Source of the DNA: Lampris incognitus
Lineage: Eukaryota > Chordata > Actinopteri > Lampriformes > Lampridae
Length of the DNA stretch: 64,000 bases
NCBI RefSeq assembly: GCF_029633865.1
Contig: NC_079211.1
Coordinates: 5,132,118 to 5,196,117 of the forward strand
Direction: 5' to 3'
The notes below the pieces were generated by a model. The model saw only the letters and a program-made list of their open reading frames with translations, had not been told where the DNA came from and searched no databases. The position numbers and the translations under genes are program-made. Of this stretch, positions 51,986 to 63,068 are shown in pieces. Positions within the stretch are counted from its first letter, which is position 1. Every line of letters starts with the position of its first letter.

Positions 51986-52639
51986 AACAGTTGAATTATT
52001 ACTGGTCAGGAAATGGTTAGGGTATCCACATGTCTTCAGTCTGCAGACCTACAGGCCCGGAGATGCTCAGGACAGAATCAGAAAATGAGGTGGAACCAGA
52101 ATCATATAACCAAGTCTTTATTTCTTATCATTCTGATCTCAGATTGAGACTGGCCTACATGTGCCTTTACAGAAGAACCCGTTCTAATTCTGACATTATG
52201 CCGATTTCCCTTAAACCGCTAAGGAAGAAAGTAAATCTTAATTCATACAGCGCCTTTCTAAACCAAACTTACAAAGTGATTCACAACAAAAGTACAGCAA
52301 AATAACAAACAGTAAACGGAGTAAAAGAGCAAAGAAGACCTTCACAAGAAACGCCAAGCTCAGAAAATAAACCAGGAAATGAAAATAGGTCATTAAATTA
52401 CCAAGCTAGGGTAGGAAGATGGGTTTTTAAGATGCTGTTTAAAATGTTCAACTGAGTTGGCAAATCTGATGGAGGGGGAAGACCAGGGAGCCACACCAGC
52501 AAATCTACATCACTGCTATTACTGTTACTACTGTAATACTACTGGGTACTAATACCAGTACTGATACTGGTAGTAATACAAGTAGACAAGCCCCTCTTGA
52601 TTTAAGCATGGACACTTGTAAAAAGACAAGCTTAGAGGT

Positions 52640-53495
52640 GTCACCCCCCCCCTTTTTCTCACCAATCACATTTTGCCAACTACCCCTCTCTACTGAGCCA
52701 GCCCGGTCACTGCCCAGACAGCATCCGGATGTGGGCCACTTCAGGCAGTGATGCGGCACTGATGGCCTTCCTCTGGCCCTGACCAAATGGATGTGAGCCT
52801 GAAGTGGCCCACATGTATAATAACAAATATGGCCCAAATATGCCAAATCAAATGTGGGCCTTTTCTGGCAAAGATGCGGTGCTCTGGGCAACATGTGGTC
52901 TGGATGTGAGCCTGAAGTGCCCCGTGTGGTAAATGGTGAATATGGCCCAAATATCACAAAACAAATACATATAGGCCACCTTTGGCAAATATGTGGCACA
53001 TGCGGTATTGCTATGGCTTGGTTCTGGCCCAGATCTGGCGAACAGGAGCGGACCACCCAAGTGCCATTATTCCACATGGTATGTGGGCCGGGTGAAAGTG
53101 TCGGGTGTGGGACGGGTCCGGGCCACAGCAATCTGGGTGCTCCACCCCCTCTGCTGATCCGGGGAGGGCTGCAGACTACCACATGCCTCCTCCCATACAT
53201 GTGGAGTCGCCAGCCGCTACTTTTCACCTGACAGTGAGGAGTTTCACCAGGGGGACATAGCGCATAGGAGGACCACGCTATTCCCCCCAGTTCCCCCTCC
53301 CCCCCGAACAGGCGCCCCGACCGACCAGAGGAGGTGCTAGTGCAGCGACCAGGACACATTCGGCTTCCCGCCCGCAGACACGGCCAATTGTGTCTGTAGG
53401 GACGCCTGAACAAGCCGAAGGTAACATGGGGATTCGAACCGGCGATCCCCGTGTTGGTAGGCAATGGAATAGACCGCCACGCCACCTGGACGCCC
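52640..53495 (-). mobile_element. SINE family A, copy 8, interrupted
   Basis: The minus-oriented tail is at 52640-52713 and the remainder at 53138-53495, ending CCACCTGGACGCCC. It is interrupted by a 424-bp element at 52714-53137. Confidence 0.88.
52714..53137. mobile_element. 424-bp repeat inserted in SINE-A8
   Basis: The left end CCAGACAGCATCCGGATGTG and right end CAGCAATCTGGG form short imperfect inverted termini, flanked by TGC on each side. The interior has repeated GAATATGGCCCAAATA and GGATGTGAGCCTGAAGTG motifs. A 3-bp duplication suggests a Harbinger-like DNA element, tentatively. Confidence 0.65.
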
Positions 53496-54051
53496 TGCTT
53501 AGAGGTATTTCAACTTGTTTTACATCACGTTTATTTCAAGAAAATTACTATTTAAATTTTCCGACAGCCCTAATATTGCTTGTTTCAATAAAGTGCACTT
53601 TTTTCAGGACATTTTCTCTAAAAAAAGAAGGAATGTTTCTTGAAACAAGCACAAATTCATCAGGTCTTGACTCAAGTCTTCCGAGTCCGAGTCAAGGCCA
53701 ATGGGATCAAAATACACAAACATTTTTTACTGGCAGTACGTAGAAATAAGCATTATGAGACTTAAAACAAGACAGAATATCTTAATGAGCTTGTTTCTGG
53801 ACCAGGGCACAGCCACAATCTTAATGAGAGGACCCAGGAGACCTTGCTGGACTTGGAGGGGCGATGAGGTGCAACCCCATGTCGTCTGACATGAGACGCT
53901 CATTTCCCACTTTTCGGTTTGACTACACTGATTATCACATTCACCCCAAGCTTAAAGTCAGAACCACTAGCACTGGCAGGGTTTGGGGTTTTGTTGCCAC
54001 TGGGGGGACCGCTTAAATAAAACACAAGCCAAGTAGAGGTGTCCATGATGA

Positions 54052-54188
54052 AAATACTTTTCAGCATCTTTCCTCTGCCTTTCCTCGTCTCCCAGTCCCA
54101 GCCGGCCGATCCCGCTGCCCGACGGACGCTCCAGGATGAACGCCAGGTCACAGCTGAAGTTATTCTGCAGCTGATCTGCTACACCTGA
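54052..54188 (-). CDS. Possible exon (E-e) of the unidentified minus-strand gene
   Basis: After the acceptor TGTGTTCAG, one frame reads VADQLQNNFSCDLAFILERP, then SGSGIGRLGLGDEERQRKD and AEK, followed by a possible GTATTT donor. The composition looks protein-like, but its phase (one base needed from the previous exon) does not fit the preceding predicted exon. I do not recognise the family. Confidence 0.3.
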
Positions 54189-54281
54189 ACACAGACCGGC
54201 GGACGGAGGAAGAGATTTATATCAGAACACACAGCTCCAGGTACATAGCAAAGCACATTCACATTTAAATCCTTGAATACG

Positions 54282-54700
54282 GGCGTCCGGGTACCATAGC
54301 GGTCTTTTCCGTTGCCTACCAACATGGGGATCGCCGGTTCGAATCCCCGTGTTACCTCCGGCTTGGTCGGGCGTCCCTACAGACACAATTGGCCGTGTCC
54401 GCGGGTGGGAAGCCGGATGTGGGTATGTGTCCTGGTCGCTCCACTAGTGGGTCGGGGCGCCTGTTTGGGAGGGAGGGGGTACGGGGGGGAATAGTGTGAT
54501 CCTCCCATGTGCTACCTCCCCCTGGTGAAACTCCTCACTGTCAGGTGAAAAGAAGCGGCTGGAGACTCCACATGTATGGGAGGAGGCATGTGGTAGTCTG
54601 CAGCCCTCCCCGGATCGGCAGAGGGGGTGGAGCAGTGACCGGGATGGCTCGGAAGAGTGGGGTAAAAGTACAAGTACATTTGGGGAGAAAAGGGGGGAAA
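54282..54700 (+). mobile_element. SINE family A, copy 9 (near full length)
   Basis: GGGCGTCCGGGTACCATAGC head with GGTTCGAATCCCC, ending TTTGGGGAGAAAAGGGGG. Between GGTCGCTCCACTAG and TGGGTCGGGG about 15 bp are deleted. Confidence 0.9.
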
Positions 54701-54795
54701 AAATCCCCCCCCCCAAAAAAAGAGAAAGCCGGTCTGTCTCTCACACACACACACAAGAGTTACCTGAGATGCACACAGACAGTCGATGAATAAGG

Positions 54796-54900
54796 TCAGA
54801 GCGACCATGGAAACGGGGAGCGGAGGTCAGAGAGCATCACGCTGTCGTCCCTGGTGTCTCTCCTGACCTTTGACTTCTCCTGCTCTGCACTCGGCTTAGC
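54796..54900 (-). CDS. Predicted exon (E-d) of the unidentified minus-strand gene
   Basis: The acceptor CCCTCTCAG is followed in phase 0 by AKPSAEQEKSKVRRDTRDDS, then VMLSDLRSPFPWSL and TGA. Phase 0 fits the end of the preceding exon (E-c). It may be the terminal exon, or it may end earlier at AAG|GTCAGG. Confidence 0.4.
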   Translation of the reverse strand, partial: AKPSAEQEKSKVRRDTRDDSVMLSDLRSPFPWSL

Positions 54901-55203
54901 CTGAGAGGGAGGAAGGAGGAGGCTAGAACTTCATAGAGTCAAACTGAAAGGTTGCAGGTTTGAATCCAAAGGAAAACTATGAGCAGTTAGATGTTAATAG
55001 GTAACAGTTGCTGATGTGCCCTTCAGCAAGGCACCTAATCAGCTGTTCCATTGTGGCTGTTTGTTGTCAGTTGTAGAAGACTGGTTGTACTGGGCAGCTT
55101 CCAGTTGTGAAGGAAGGAGTGGACCAGTATGAGTGTGAAGAATAGCGGAGATGAAGAAGAGCATGTTCTGTGGATTCTAAAGTAACTGGGACGTGGACTT
55201 TTA

Positions 55204-55459
55204 TGCCTCTTTTCCACTACATGGTACCGGCTCCACTCGACTCGCCTCGACTCGCTTGTGTGTCTTTTTCCATTACCGTGACCAATCAGAGGTCTGCATT
55301 GATTTTGGTACCCGCTCCAGTTTTTTTAGAACCTCAACAAAGGTGGTACCAGAAAAAGTGGTCACAGTTACCACAATGCCGGTACTTTCCAGTAATGGAA
55401 AATGAAAAAAGGGCGAGTCCAGTCAAATCGAGCCGGTACCGTGTAGTGGAAAAGGGGCA
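55204..55459. mobile_element. Harbinger-type MITE
   Basis: Termini TGCCTCTTTTCCACTACATG and the complement of TGTAGTGGAAAAGGGGCA are inverted repeats extending through GGTACCGGCTC. The flanks are TTA on both sides (55201-55203, 55460-55462), the 3-bp duplication typical of PIF/Harbinger. 256 bp, noncoding. Confidence 0.88.
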
Positions 55460-56068
55460 TTAGTCAACTTCAGACCGAGTCTTTAGGGGGCCGAGTCTGA
55501 GCGAAGACCAATGGGATCAAAACTTGTGTAAAGACACCAGAACAGTACAAGTCCAAATAAACAGCAAGACTGTTACTGTAGTAGTCTACCATTGTAATAA
55601 AAGTCACGATTTCACTACCCCGTCATACTCATTTAGTCTGTTCCCCCCCCACCGGGGAAGGAATGTGTCAGATTCCAATTTTCCAGTGTTTCACAGATAA
55701 TAATAATAAAACAGAAACCGATTAGATTACACTTTATTGATGATCTCGGGGGAAGTTTGATATGTGTTTCAAAAAATGTAAGAAAGTAAATTAAACTCTT
55801 GTACTCAATCGGTCTTCAAGTCCACTCTGTCAGTGACCGAGTCAAGTCTGAGCCATTACGCTATGAAGTCCCAGACAAGGGCGAGACCTTCAAAATGTGG
55901 ACTGGAGACCGAGTCCTTCCTATTAGTATTAGTATTAGAGTCCTACGGGAAGAACGGGGATTGTAACTTTGGTAAAAAATGTTGGCTGGAAGTTCAAGAC
56001 AGTTGGGAATTTTTTAATAATATGGTTATCACATTTAAAATGACAGAGACTTTTCTGGCAGCACTCAC

Positions 56069-56381
56069 CTGAGTCTTGTCTTCTTCACTTATCTTTAAGA
56101 GACTCAGGCTGGGGTAGATCCTGGTTATTGGCGTGCCATCTCTGGGTAAACCCGTCCCACATCCCTGCCCCTCTCTCTGCACCTCCAGGTATCTGGACGA
56201 GAGAGATGGAGACCCACCTGGTCCTGGTAAGTCTCTCAACACCACACCTTGACTCTGGTTCATCTCTCCGGAGTTCATAAGACCAGTCAGACCAGGACCA
56301 GACAGGAAGCCTTTGTTCTGGATAAGACCTTGACTTGTGGCTGGTTCAAAAGCTGGTTCAAACGGAGGAGCACTAGGACAC
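56069..56381 (-). CDS. Predicted exon (E-c) of the unidentified minus-strand gene
   Basis: Acceptor AAACAG, donor GTGAGTG. 313 nt, phase 2 to 0, open throughout. It encodes CPSAPPFEPAFEPATSQG, a G/P/S-rich stretch with VVLRDLPGPGGSPSLSSRYL, then PRDGTPITRIYPSLSLLKIS and EEDKTQ. Mostly low complexity; no domain recognised. The strong splice sites and matching phases are the main support. Confidence 0.5.
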
Positions 56382-57001
56382 CTGTTTGAGGAAAAACGTC
56401 ACTAAAAACGGTCAGATAAAGAGATTTGAGGGGACTTTGTGTGCTTAGTATTTTCGGTATATTTTGTGCATTTCTTTGGTTATTTCAGACTCAGTACTTT
56501 AATCAGAGCTTCTCCCAGTAGAGCAGAAATGAGAGCATCTTCAGCTAGATTTAGTATACTCAAAGGTGCACATAACTGGTGCACATGTGTGGTCAAAATA
56601 AATGATGTGCAGCAAGTAACACGAAAAGAGGCACTTTTGCGTGCCAACATTTTTGGGACACAATTACTTACTGAAACAACAGGATGTTCTCCACATGTCA
56701 CCGGTAAGAAAGTCATTATGACAAATGTGTGAGTTTTAATAAGCAGTTGTTAATCGTGCAAATTTTAGCCTTCGTTGTTGATTAAGTGCATGCAGGGTTT
56801 TTTCCAATTTAGCAAGGTTAACTGCTAAACCTTGAGCTCCAGCAAAGAGTTAGCTTACGTTACAACTAGCTTAACATTACGTTTTTTTCTCTGGTTTTAG
56901 GATTTTTGCCCATTCATCAAAATGTCCAAGAAGCAAGCTACATTAAGCAATTACTCTGGTGCCTCCATGCCTCCAAAGAAATGCAAGACTGAACCTGTTC
57001 A

Positions 57002-57542
57002 CAGGGGTGTAGCACAAAATCCTGGGCCCTATACGTATATAAGCTGTCTCTGTGGGCCCCTTTCCTCTTTTGTCTCTCACGCATCACTTTTTTAAATTCT
57101 AGCATAAGCATACTGTATATTATTTACAATCACAGTACATTAATCTATTTTAACCTGACTTAACCGAACCTTAACCTAACTTAACTATCTTGTCTTGCAG
57201 TGACTGAAAAAATGTATAGATTTTGCTTTTTTGGGGAAAGACACGACTCTGTGCTTGTGCTTGTATCAGCAGTCACTCGCGACAGGACTAGATGAGCTGC
57301 ATTGAGAGATGCTCGTGAGGGGCAGCCTAAACCATTTTCACCTTTTGTAAGGGGTGAGAGGGGCCTCAGAGAGCCCGCTGTTTTCTCAACCGATGTATTG
57401 AGCCAATTTTAACTTTAGTTATGACACTAATTAGTTAGAAATAAACATTTGCAAACGTTTAATTCCAGGCTTCCTGAGGCCCCCCCCCCTTCTGAGCCCT
57501 GGCAGGTCCTTCCCCTTTTCCCCCGCCACTACAACGCCGCTG
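57002..57542. mobile_element. hAT-type MITE nested in the hAT remnant
   Basis: Left end CAGGGGTGTAGCAC, right end TACAACGCCGCTG (imperfect inverted repeats). The flanks are CCTGTTCA (56994-57001) and CCTGTACA (57543-57550), an 8-bp duplication with one mismatch. 541 bp, noncoding. Confidence 0.8.
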
Positions 57543-57903
57543 CCTGTACATAAAAAATGTGTAATTTGTGGAAAAGCGGCTGCAGGAAGTAGCCTGGCTC
57601 CAAACAGATGACGACCGCACAGAGATGTGGTGCAAAATAGGCCATGAAAATCCCAATCTCGCAGATAAAAGCAGCACCTTTTATATCGGGACAAAACGTT
57701 TCAGTCATCACGCTTTTGAAAAGCACGAGAAAAGTAAAGAGCACATGAACATAGTGCAAACTATTGATAACAGGTGCAGCAGGACCAGAAATCCACTCGC
57801 CCTGTTGACACGTGGCAGGACAAACTGAATGAAGAGCAGCATCAAGCGCTGTGTCATAGTTTTCTGTTGGCCTTTCACAAAGCGAGCCATGCACGCCTGT
57901 TTT

Positions 57904-57988
57904 CCAAGCCTCTTGAAAAGCGCACTATCCTCCTCACATGAATGCATCCTTCATGTGAGGAGGATAGTGCGCTTTTCAAGAGGCTTGG
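57904..57988. repeat. Perfect fold-back palindrome, 39-bp arms
   Basis: The left arm is 57904-57942 (starts CCAAGCCTCTTGAAAAGCGC). The spacer is TGCATCC, and the right arm 57950-57988 is the exact reverse complement. It lies inside the transposase remnant, where it duplicates transposase sequence in reverse. Confidence 0.98.
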
Positions 57989-58044
57989 AGTTCATGTCGG
58001 AAGTGCATATCATTCACGAGAAGGGGGGACCCGCATCATGCAGA

Positions 58045-58172
58045 GCGTCCATCCATCCATTATCCGAACCGCTTATCCTGCTCAGGGTCGTGGGGATGCT
58101 GGAGCCTATCCTAGCAGTCATTGGGCGGCAGGCGGGGAGACACCCTGGACAGACCGCCGGGCCATCACACAG
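58045..58172 (-). mobile_element. SINE family B1 tail fragment
   Basis: TCCATCCATCCATTATCCGA followed by B1 body to GGCCATCACACAGGG, minus orientation, inside the hAT remnant. Confidence 0.85.
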
Positions 58173-58899
58173 GGCCTCGCACAGAGAGTCATTTTAGAAT
58201 TGAGTGAAAAATTGGATTTTGGGGCGTGCTCTTTGATGGATCAGAAGACACAACACAAGTGGAGCAGGAAATTGTGTACATTGTGTCTGTGTGTCTAGCG
58301 GCGGAGGGTTTACCTCAGATTTCCTTGGATTAATTCATTTGGGTGTGAACCGAGCAGTAGCAGCTCTTTCATACTTGTGGCTTAGGGGATCAGTGGAAGA
58401 CGATGTTGGACTTGGTGTGTACAGACGGCGTTGGGGTTTACAACGGGGTCGTTCCCAAATTGCGTCAGATGGTGGCGATCGGGAATTCCCTTGTGCATAT
58501 TCTGTGTACTGCCCACACCCTCGAGAACTGCACAAAGCCAGCTGATCGCGTGGTACCATACTGTGAGACATTTAATAGCGCCGTTGTCCAGTTGCCGAGC
58601 TTTTATTTACAGAGAGGGGGCGCAAAAAGGACAGAACAGCTAAAGAAGATATGTGATGAGAAGGGCATTGCCTCTGTGAAACTAGGAAAGTTTCACGGCA
58701 TCAGTTGGTCTGCATGGAGACAAGAGACTCTGTTGAAGATATGGAGTGCTATTACCTGCCATTCAAATTCAAGTGGCTACAAGTGATGACAGTGACCTAA
58801 AACATGTCTGCAGAGTGTTCTCTGTTGATCATTTTGTTTATTAATATATCAAAAAATGACCAATAGATTAATTGATCATGAAAACAATAGTTGACACAC

Positions 58900-59635
58900 C
58901 TGTAACACACACATGGGCTGAGCTGGCAGTGTTTCGGCCCCTGGGATTCCACGGAGAATATCTCCAAACTCTCCTCTGACTCCTCTTCCCTTTTCCTCTC
59001 CTCCCCCTTCTCTCTCTCCATCTTTCTGTCACGAGAACATGTTGGCTTGAAGGCGTCACGGAGTCTTATCCCCATAGCTGTCTTAACAGTCACCTCTTTT
59101 GTTTCTTTTCCATCTTCTTCCACATTGTCATTGTCCCCGTTCTCCCGGTTTACTCCATCTTCCTCACAACGTCCCCCTTCATCATCTTTTCTCTGCTTTT
59201 CTTCTCTTGAGTCTTCCTCCCCGGCATTTTCCTCATGCATCATTCGTTTCCCTTGCTCTTTATCCGCGACCTTTCCGCCATGCTTTCCTTTTGGTTTCTC
59301 CGAACATTCCTCCCCCCCACTTTGCACCTCTTTCCTATTCGCGTATGCCCGTGGTGGGCCAGACGCACCCAGGGGGTCAAAGGTCATTCGTTTCCCCCGG
59401 GGGCATAGGTCAGGGGTCGACGGAGTGCTGCCACAACGGAAGTTCTTGCTCCGTTCCAGAGCAGCCTCCACACACTGCCGGGACAGGCGGACATCTGACG
59501 AGGAGGAGGGAGAGGGTCTCCTGCCAAGCAGAGGAGAACAGGGGAGGGAGGAGCTGTACCTGGCGGCCGAGCGGCAAGAGAAGGACAGAGGAGAAGACGG
59601 GAGGGAGACGTTTTCCCCCAATCCCTCTGTTGCGC
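58900..59635 (-). CDS. Predicted exon (E-b) of the unidentified minus-strand gene
   Basis: The acceptor TCTCCCCTCCTTTAG is excellent and the donor at 58899 is ACAG|GTGTGT. 736 nt open, phase 1 to 2. It encodes a serine-rich region (SLPSSPLSFSCRSAARYSSS, RRPSPSSSSDVRLSRQCVEA), RCGSTPSTPDLCPRGKRMTF, then a long E/K/R/D-rich segment and MGIRLRDAFKPTCSRDRK. The alternation of phospho-type serine motifs and charged disorder suggests a scaffold or signalling protein. I do not recognise the family. Confidence 0.55.
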
Positions 59636-60529
59636 CTAAAGGAGGGGAGAAAGGAGAGGAATCATAAGGGTAAACCGTAAGACCTCCTCCTGCTTTTCAT
59701 TACCACCGATTCAAGCGAAATCACTTCACCCCCTGCAATCAATAATGGGCGTGGCAGGATGTGACGCACAGGAATAGCTTCCGTTTACGCTTTGCAAACG
59801 GCACAGAGAACTAGCCTATGGAATTAGCAATGTCTGTGTTGGCATTAGCTATAAAGGTTGCTGGTGTAACCTTTGTGGTGACCCACATATATATAACGAG
59901 AGACATTCACCTAAGAGGACGGTGTACCTTTAAGGGAAGAGGCGAGGGGTCAGATAATGCACTTCCGCTTCCGGTTGACGGTTCAGTGTCGTTGTCGAAT
60001 GTATGACATGCTAAGTTGGAGCTAGTAAACTACGTCTACTCTCACGTCTCCTGTCTCGTTGTTTTCTAACTCCACACCCTATTATTTTCTTGCCCGGTGC
60101 GGGATTCGACACGGGGTGTACTGCACCACAAGGCGGCGTCACTAACCGCTCGGCTAAAGGGTCAGACCCGCTAGCTAGCTAGGGGCTAACGTGTCCTATT
60201 AGTAGTTCACACTGGTTAGCTTTTAGTCTTTTTCCACAACAGGGAGGCTAACCAGCTAGTTATACCAGCAAATGCTAAAATACTTTTGTGGGTCAAAGTT
60301 CGCCAAGGTTGAACTTTGACACGGAGCGAAGAGACAGGGACTCTTTGCAGAAATGTGCAGATCCAGTTCCCACTCCCTGCACACATTTGAATTGGAGTCG
60401 ATGGGGATGGAGAGTGTAGCGTGACCACCCCTTTACTTTGAGAGGAGGAGGTGAGGGAATCGGTAAGACGGCGGAATAAGTTCAGAAAATGGTCTCGCTT
60501 TACTATAAAGCAGCCTTTAGGACCATGAC
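59636..60529. other. Intronic/intergenic DNA with LTR-like and tRNA-like repeat pieces
   Basis: Around 60085-60185 (minus) lies a sequence related to the element at 50840-50994, with AGCCGAGCGGTTAGTGACG and GTGTCGAATCCCG. The stretch 59860-60080 looks LTR-like (CTCACGTCTCCTGTCTCG) but no partner LTR was found. No gene. Confidence 0.4.
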
Positions 60530-61194
60530 AATGTCTAAGTTTATGTATTTAAGTATTACCAGAACCACAATCCCGCAACGCATCTGCGTCGTGACGTCAT
60601 CTGCGTATCGCGTGACGTACCTGCGTACGGCTCGGAGGGGCCAGTCCCAGGTGCTGGTTAGTAAATAGAGACTTAAGGTTCCTTATGTCGTCTCATAATT
60701 TTTAAGACTCAGCAGCAGAACACGACATGGTACCAGGAGTGGTCGAACTCATGTTAGACACGTGAACAGACGTCTTAAGTGGCCAAAAAGTTGGACGACG
60801 AACGGCGAGTACTAAGGTTAGTTGCTAATGCTATCAGTGTTAGCTTACGCTAGTCGGGGCACGCGGGTGCGGAAAAACAAGATGGCGCGTCTCTTAAAGC
60901 CTCCAACTAAACTAAAGTTGACGGGAAACACTGAAGAGAAATGGAGAAAGTTCAAGCAGCGGTTCGACCTGTATGTGACTGCAATTGGGGAGCGACAAAA
61001 TGGAAGACGCACAAAAGGTTGCGTTGTTGCTGCCTGTGGCTGGTGCGGACGTATTGGATGTCTTCAGCAGCATGCAGCTGACGGAGGAGGAACAGGTGGA
61101 TTTTGATGTGGTGGTGGAGAGATTTGCAGCCTCTTGCATTCCAAAGGAAAATGAGACCTATGAAAGGTATGTTTTCAATAGCAGGTCACAGACC

Positions 61195-61543
61195 CAGTGG
61201 CGCCCCCAAGGGGTGGCCAGGGATGGCCACGGCCACCCTGATACTATCCCTGGCTCCCCCGCTGGCCCCCCCAGCCACGAGTCGCATATGCAGAATATGC
61301 TTCTGATTATGCATAATATGCTTCTATCTGATATTTTGCATTAGGTGCTGTTCATTTAAATCAATAATGTATATTTTTCTTAACTCTCATATTGACAGTT
61401 TTCCACTAGCCTATACAGTATACTACAACAGCATCATAGAATTCCCCAAATTCAGTCATGGCTTTTGGTTTTGGTGTGCCACCCCAAGATTTTCAGTGGC
61501 CCCATTTGGCCACCCCTATGAAACATTTCTGGGGGCGCCACTG
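61195..61543. mobile_element. hAT-type MITE inserted in the gag region
   Basis: Termini CAGTGGCGCCCCCA and TGGGGGCGCCACTG are exact inverted repeats over 14 bp apart from boundary drift. Perfect 8-bp flanks CACAGACC lie at 61187-61194 and 61544-61551. 349 bp, noncoding, derived from a hAT element. Confidence 0.93.
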
Positions 61544-61849
61544 CACAGACCGAGTCACAGACTGTTGAAGAACGCATTATGGACATTAAGTTGAAAAGTC
61601 AGTCATGCAATTTTGGCGGTTTAGCTGACTCGCTGGTCCGTGACAGGATAGCGATGGGGACACGTGACAAGAGTCTGAGAGAAAAATTACTTGGAGAAGC
61701 TGACTTGATGCTAGAGAAAGCGATACAAGTCTGTCAGGCAAGAGAATTGACACAGAATAGACTGAAAAGCATGGACTGCAGTCAGCGGAAAGACACAGTC
61801 ATGGAAATGGACTGTGCAACTAAGCACAAAGCAAAGCAGCAGAGTGGCG

Positions 61850-61888
61850 AAAAGCACGAAAAGAGCAAGTGGCTCTTTTCGTGCTTTT
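61850..61888. repeat. Perfect fold-back palindrome, 17-bp arms
   Basis: AAAAGCACGAAAAGAGC, spacer AAGTG, then the exact reverse complement, within the zinc-knuckle-proximal part of the retroelement. Confidence 0.97.
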
Positions 61889-63068
61889 TGAAAAAAGCAA
61901 GTCCGGAGACAAGGCCCTGCTCGTGCTGTGGTGGGCAACACAGACCACAACAATATCCAGCATTCGTAAAGGAATGTCAAAAGTGTGGCAGAAAGAACCA
62001 CATCGCCAGGGTCTGCAGACAGATCCAGAGAAAGATCCACTGTATCGACAACGACGACGTGATGCTGCGGGTGACCTCTTCATGAGAATGGTCTACAGTG
62101 CGGTAAAGAATGAGGATTGGACTGCCGAGTACACAGTAAATGACACAAACATCTGTTTCAAGCTGGACACCGGCACACAGGCCAACATAATAATGGCTGA
62201 AACTGACTGGCCAGGTTGGAGAGTCCAGCCATCGTGATCACCCAAGGACCGAGTGAAACAGAGCATACAGTGGGGAGGCTATCCTTACAATGGGTACATG
62301 CACTTTGGTAATGGCCATAAAAGGTGAGCGATTTGGTGTGCCTTTTGTAATTGTGCAAGGTAGCAAGCCATCCATAATTGGGCTTAAAACATGCGATGCA
62401 TTAGGTCTGGTAAAACGTGTTCATGAGGTAAAAAATGAAAGTGACAAGGGCACAGGAAATGTAGAGGATGATTATGCTGATGTTTTGCAGGGTATTGGGA
62501 AACTTAAAAGTCACTCACAAAATTGAGCTAGAAAAGCCAAACAAACCAGTCATTCATGCAGCTAGGAAGGGGCCACTAGCTCTACAGGGAAAACTAAAAA
62601 GCAGAGTTGAACAGACTAGAATCCTTGGACATAGTAGAAAAAGGAGAGGGACCTAGTGAGTGGGCACTCACTCATTCTAGTAGAGGAAAAGGATGACTAA
62701 CTTAGGCTATGTATGGATCCCAAAGAGCTAAACCGATTTTTAAAATGAGAACACTACCAGTTGCCTACAAAAGGGACCTAAATGTTAAAAGACAAAAAAC
62801 GTAAACAATGTTCTTGACGGGAGAGATGTCATACGTCATGACGTGATCTGCGTATCACGTAACGTACTTGCATACGGCTTGGGGAACCAGTCGCAGGCGT
62901 TGGGAGTTGGGCAGTAAAGGGAGACTAAAGGTTCCTTATGTCGTCTCATATTTTTTTAAGACTCAAAAACAAAACACGACAACATCTAGTCTCATATCAA
63001 CATATCCATTACATCCAGATACTGACTACATGTAATAGGAAGCGATCTTTGCTCGGTGTGGCTCAGAC

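Larger units (their letters stand above)
56900..58790 (+). mobile_element. hAT element remnant, ZNF862-like transposase, with nested insertions
   Basis: The N-terminus MSKKQATLSNYSGASMPPKK at 56922 is cut by a MITE. After the MITE come CVICGKAA-type residues and TEMWCKIGHENPNLADKSST with FSHHAFEKHEKSKEH (TTF zinc finger). At 58403-58786 one frame reads CTDGVGVYNGVVPKLRQMV, HILCTAHTLENCTK and ISWSAWRQETLLKIW, part of the hAT catalytic region. It also contains a 39-bp-arm palindrome and a SINE-B1 tail. Broken by stops and frameshifts. Confidence 0.75.
60530..62983 (+). mobile_element. LTR retrotransposon (Ty3/gypsy-like), gag-protease remnant, pol deleted
   Basis: Related LTR sequences lie at about 60530-60727 and 62806-62983 (shared ATCTGCGTATC, TAAGACTCA, GGTTCCTTATGTCGTCTCAT). 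The 5' LTR is followed by TGGTACCAGGAGTGG, a primer-binding-site-like sequence. Plus-strand pieces follow: a gag start with KLKLTGNTEEKWRKF; a gag middle; zinc knuckles CSCCGGQH and CQKCGRKNHIARVC; and a protease start FKLDTGTQANI with the D-T-G catalytic motif. The frame is broken repeatedly and no reverse transcriptase is present before the 3' LTR. It is a dead element, with an inserted MITE at 61195-61543 and a short palindrome at 61850-61888. Confidence 0.8.

Noticed and set aside
54512-54808. Short ORF starting MVALTLFIDCLCASQ with a good GTAACT donor, resembling a signal-peptide exon
   Set aside because: Its phase does not fit the next candidate exon, and the rest of the frame is CA-repeat and SINE sequence.
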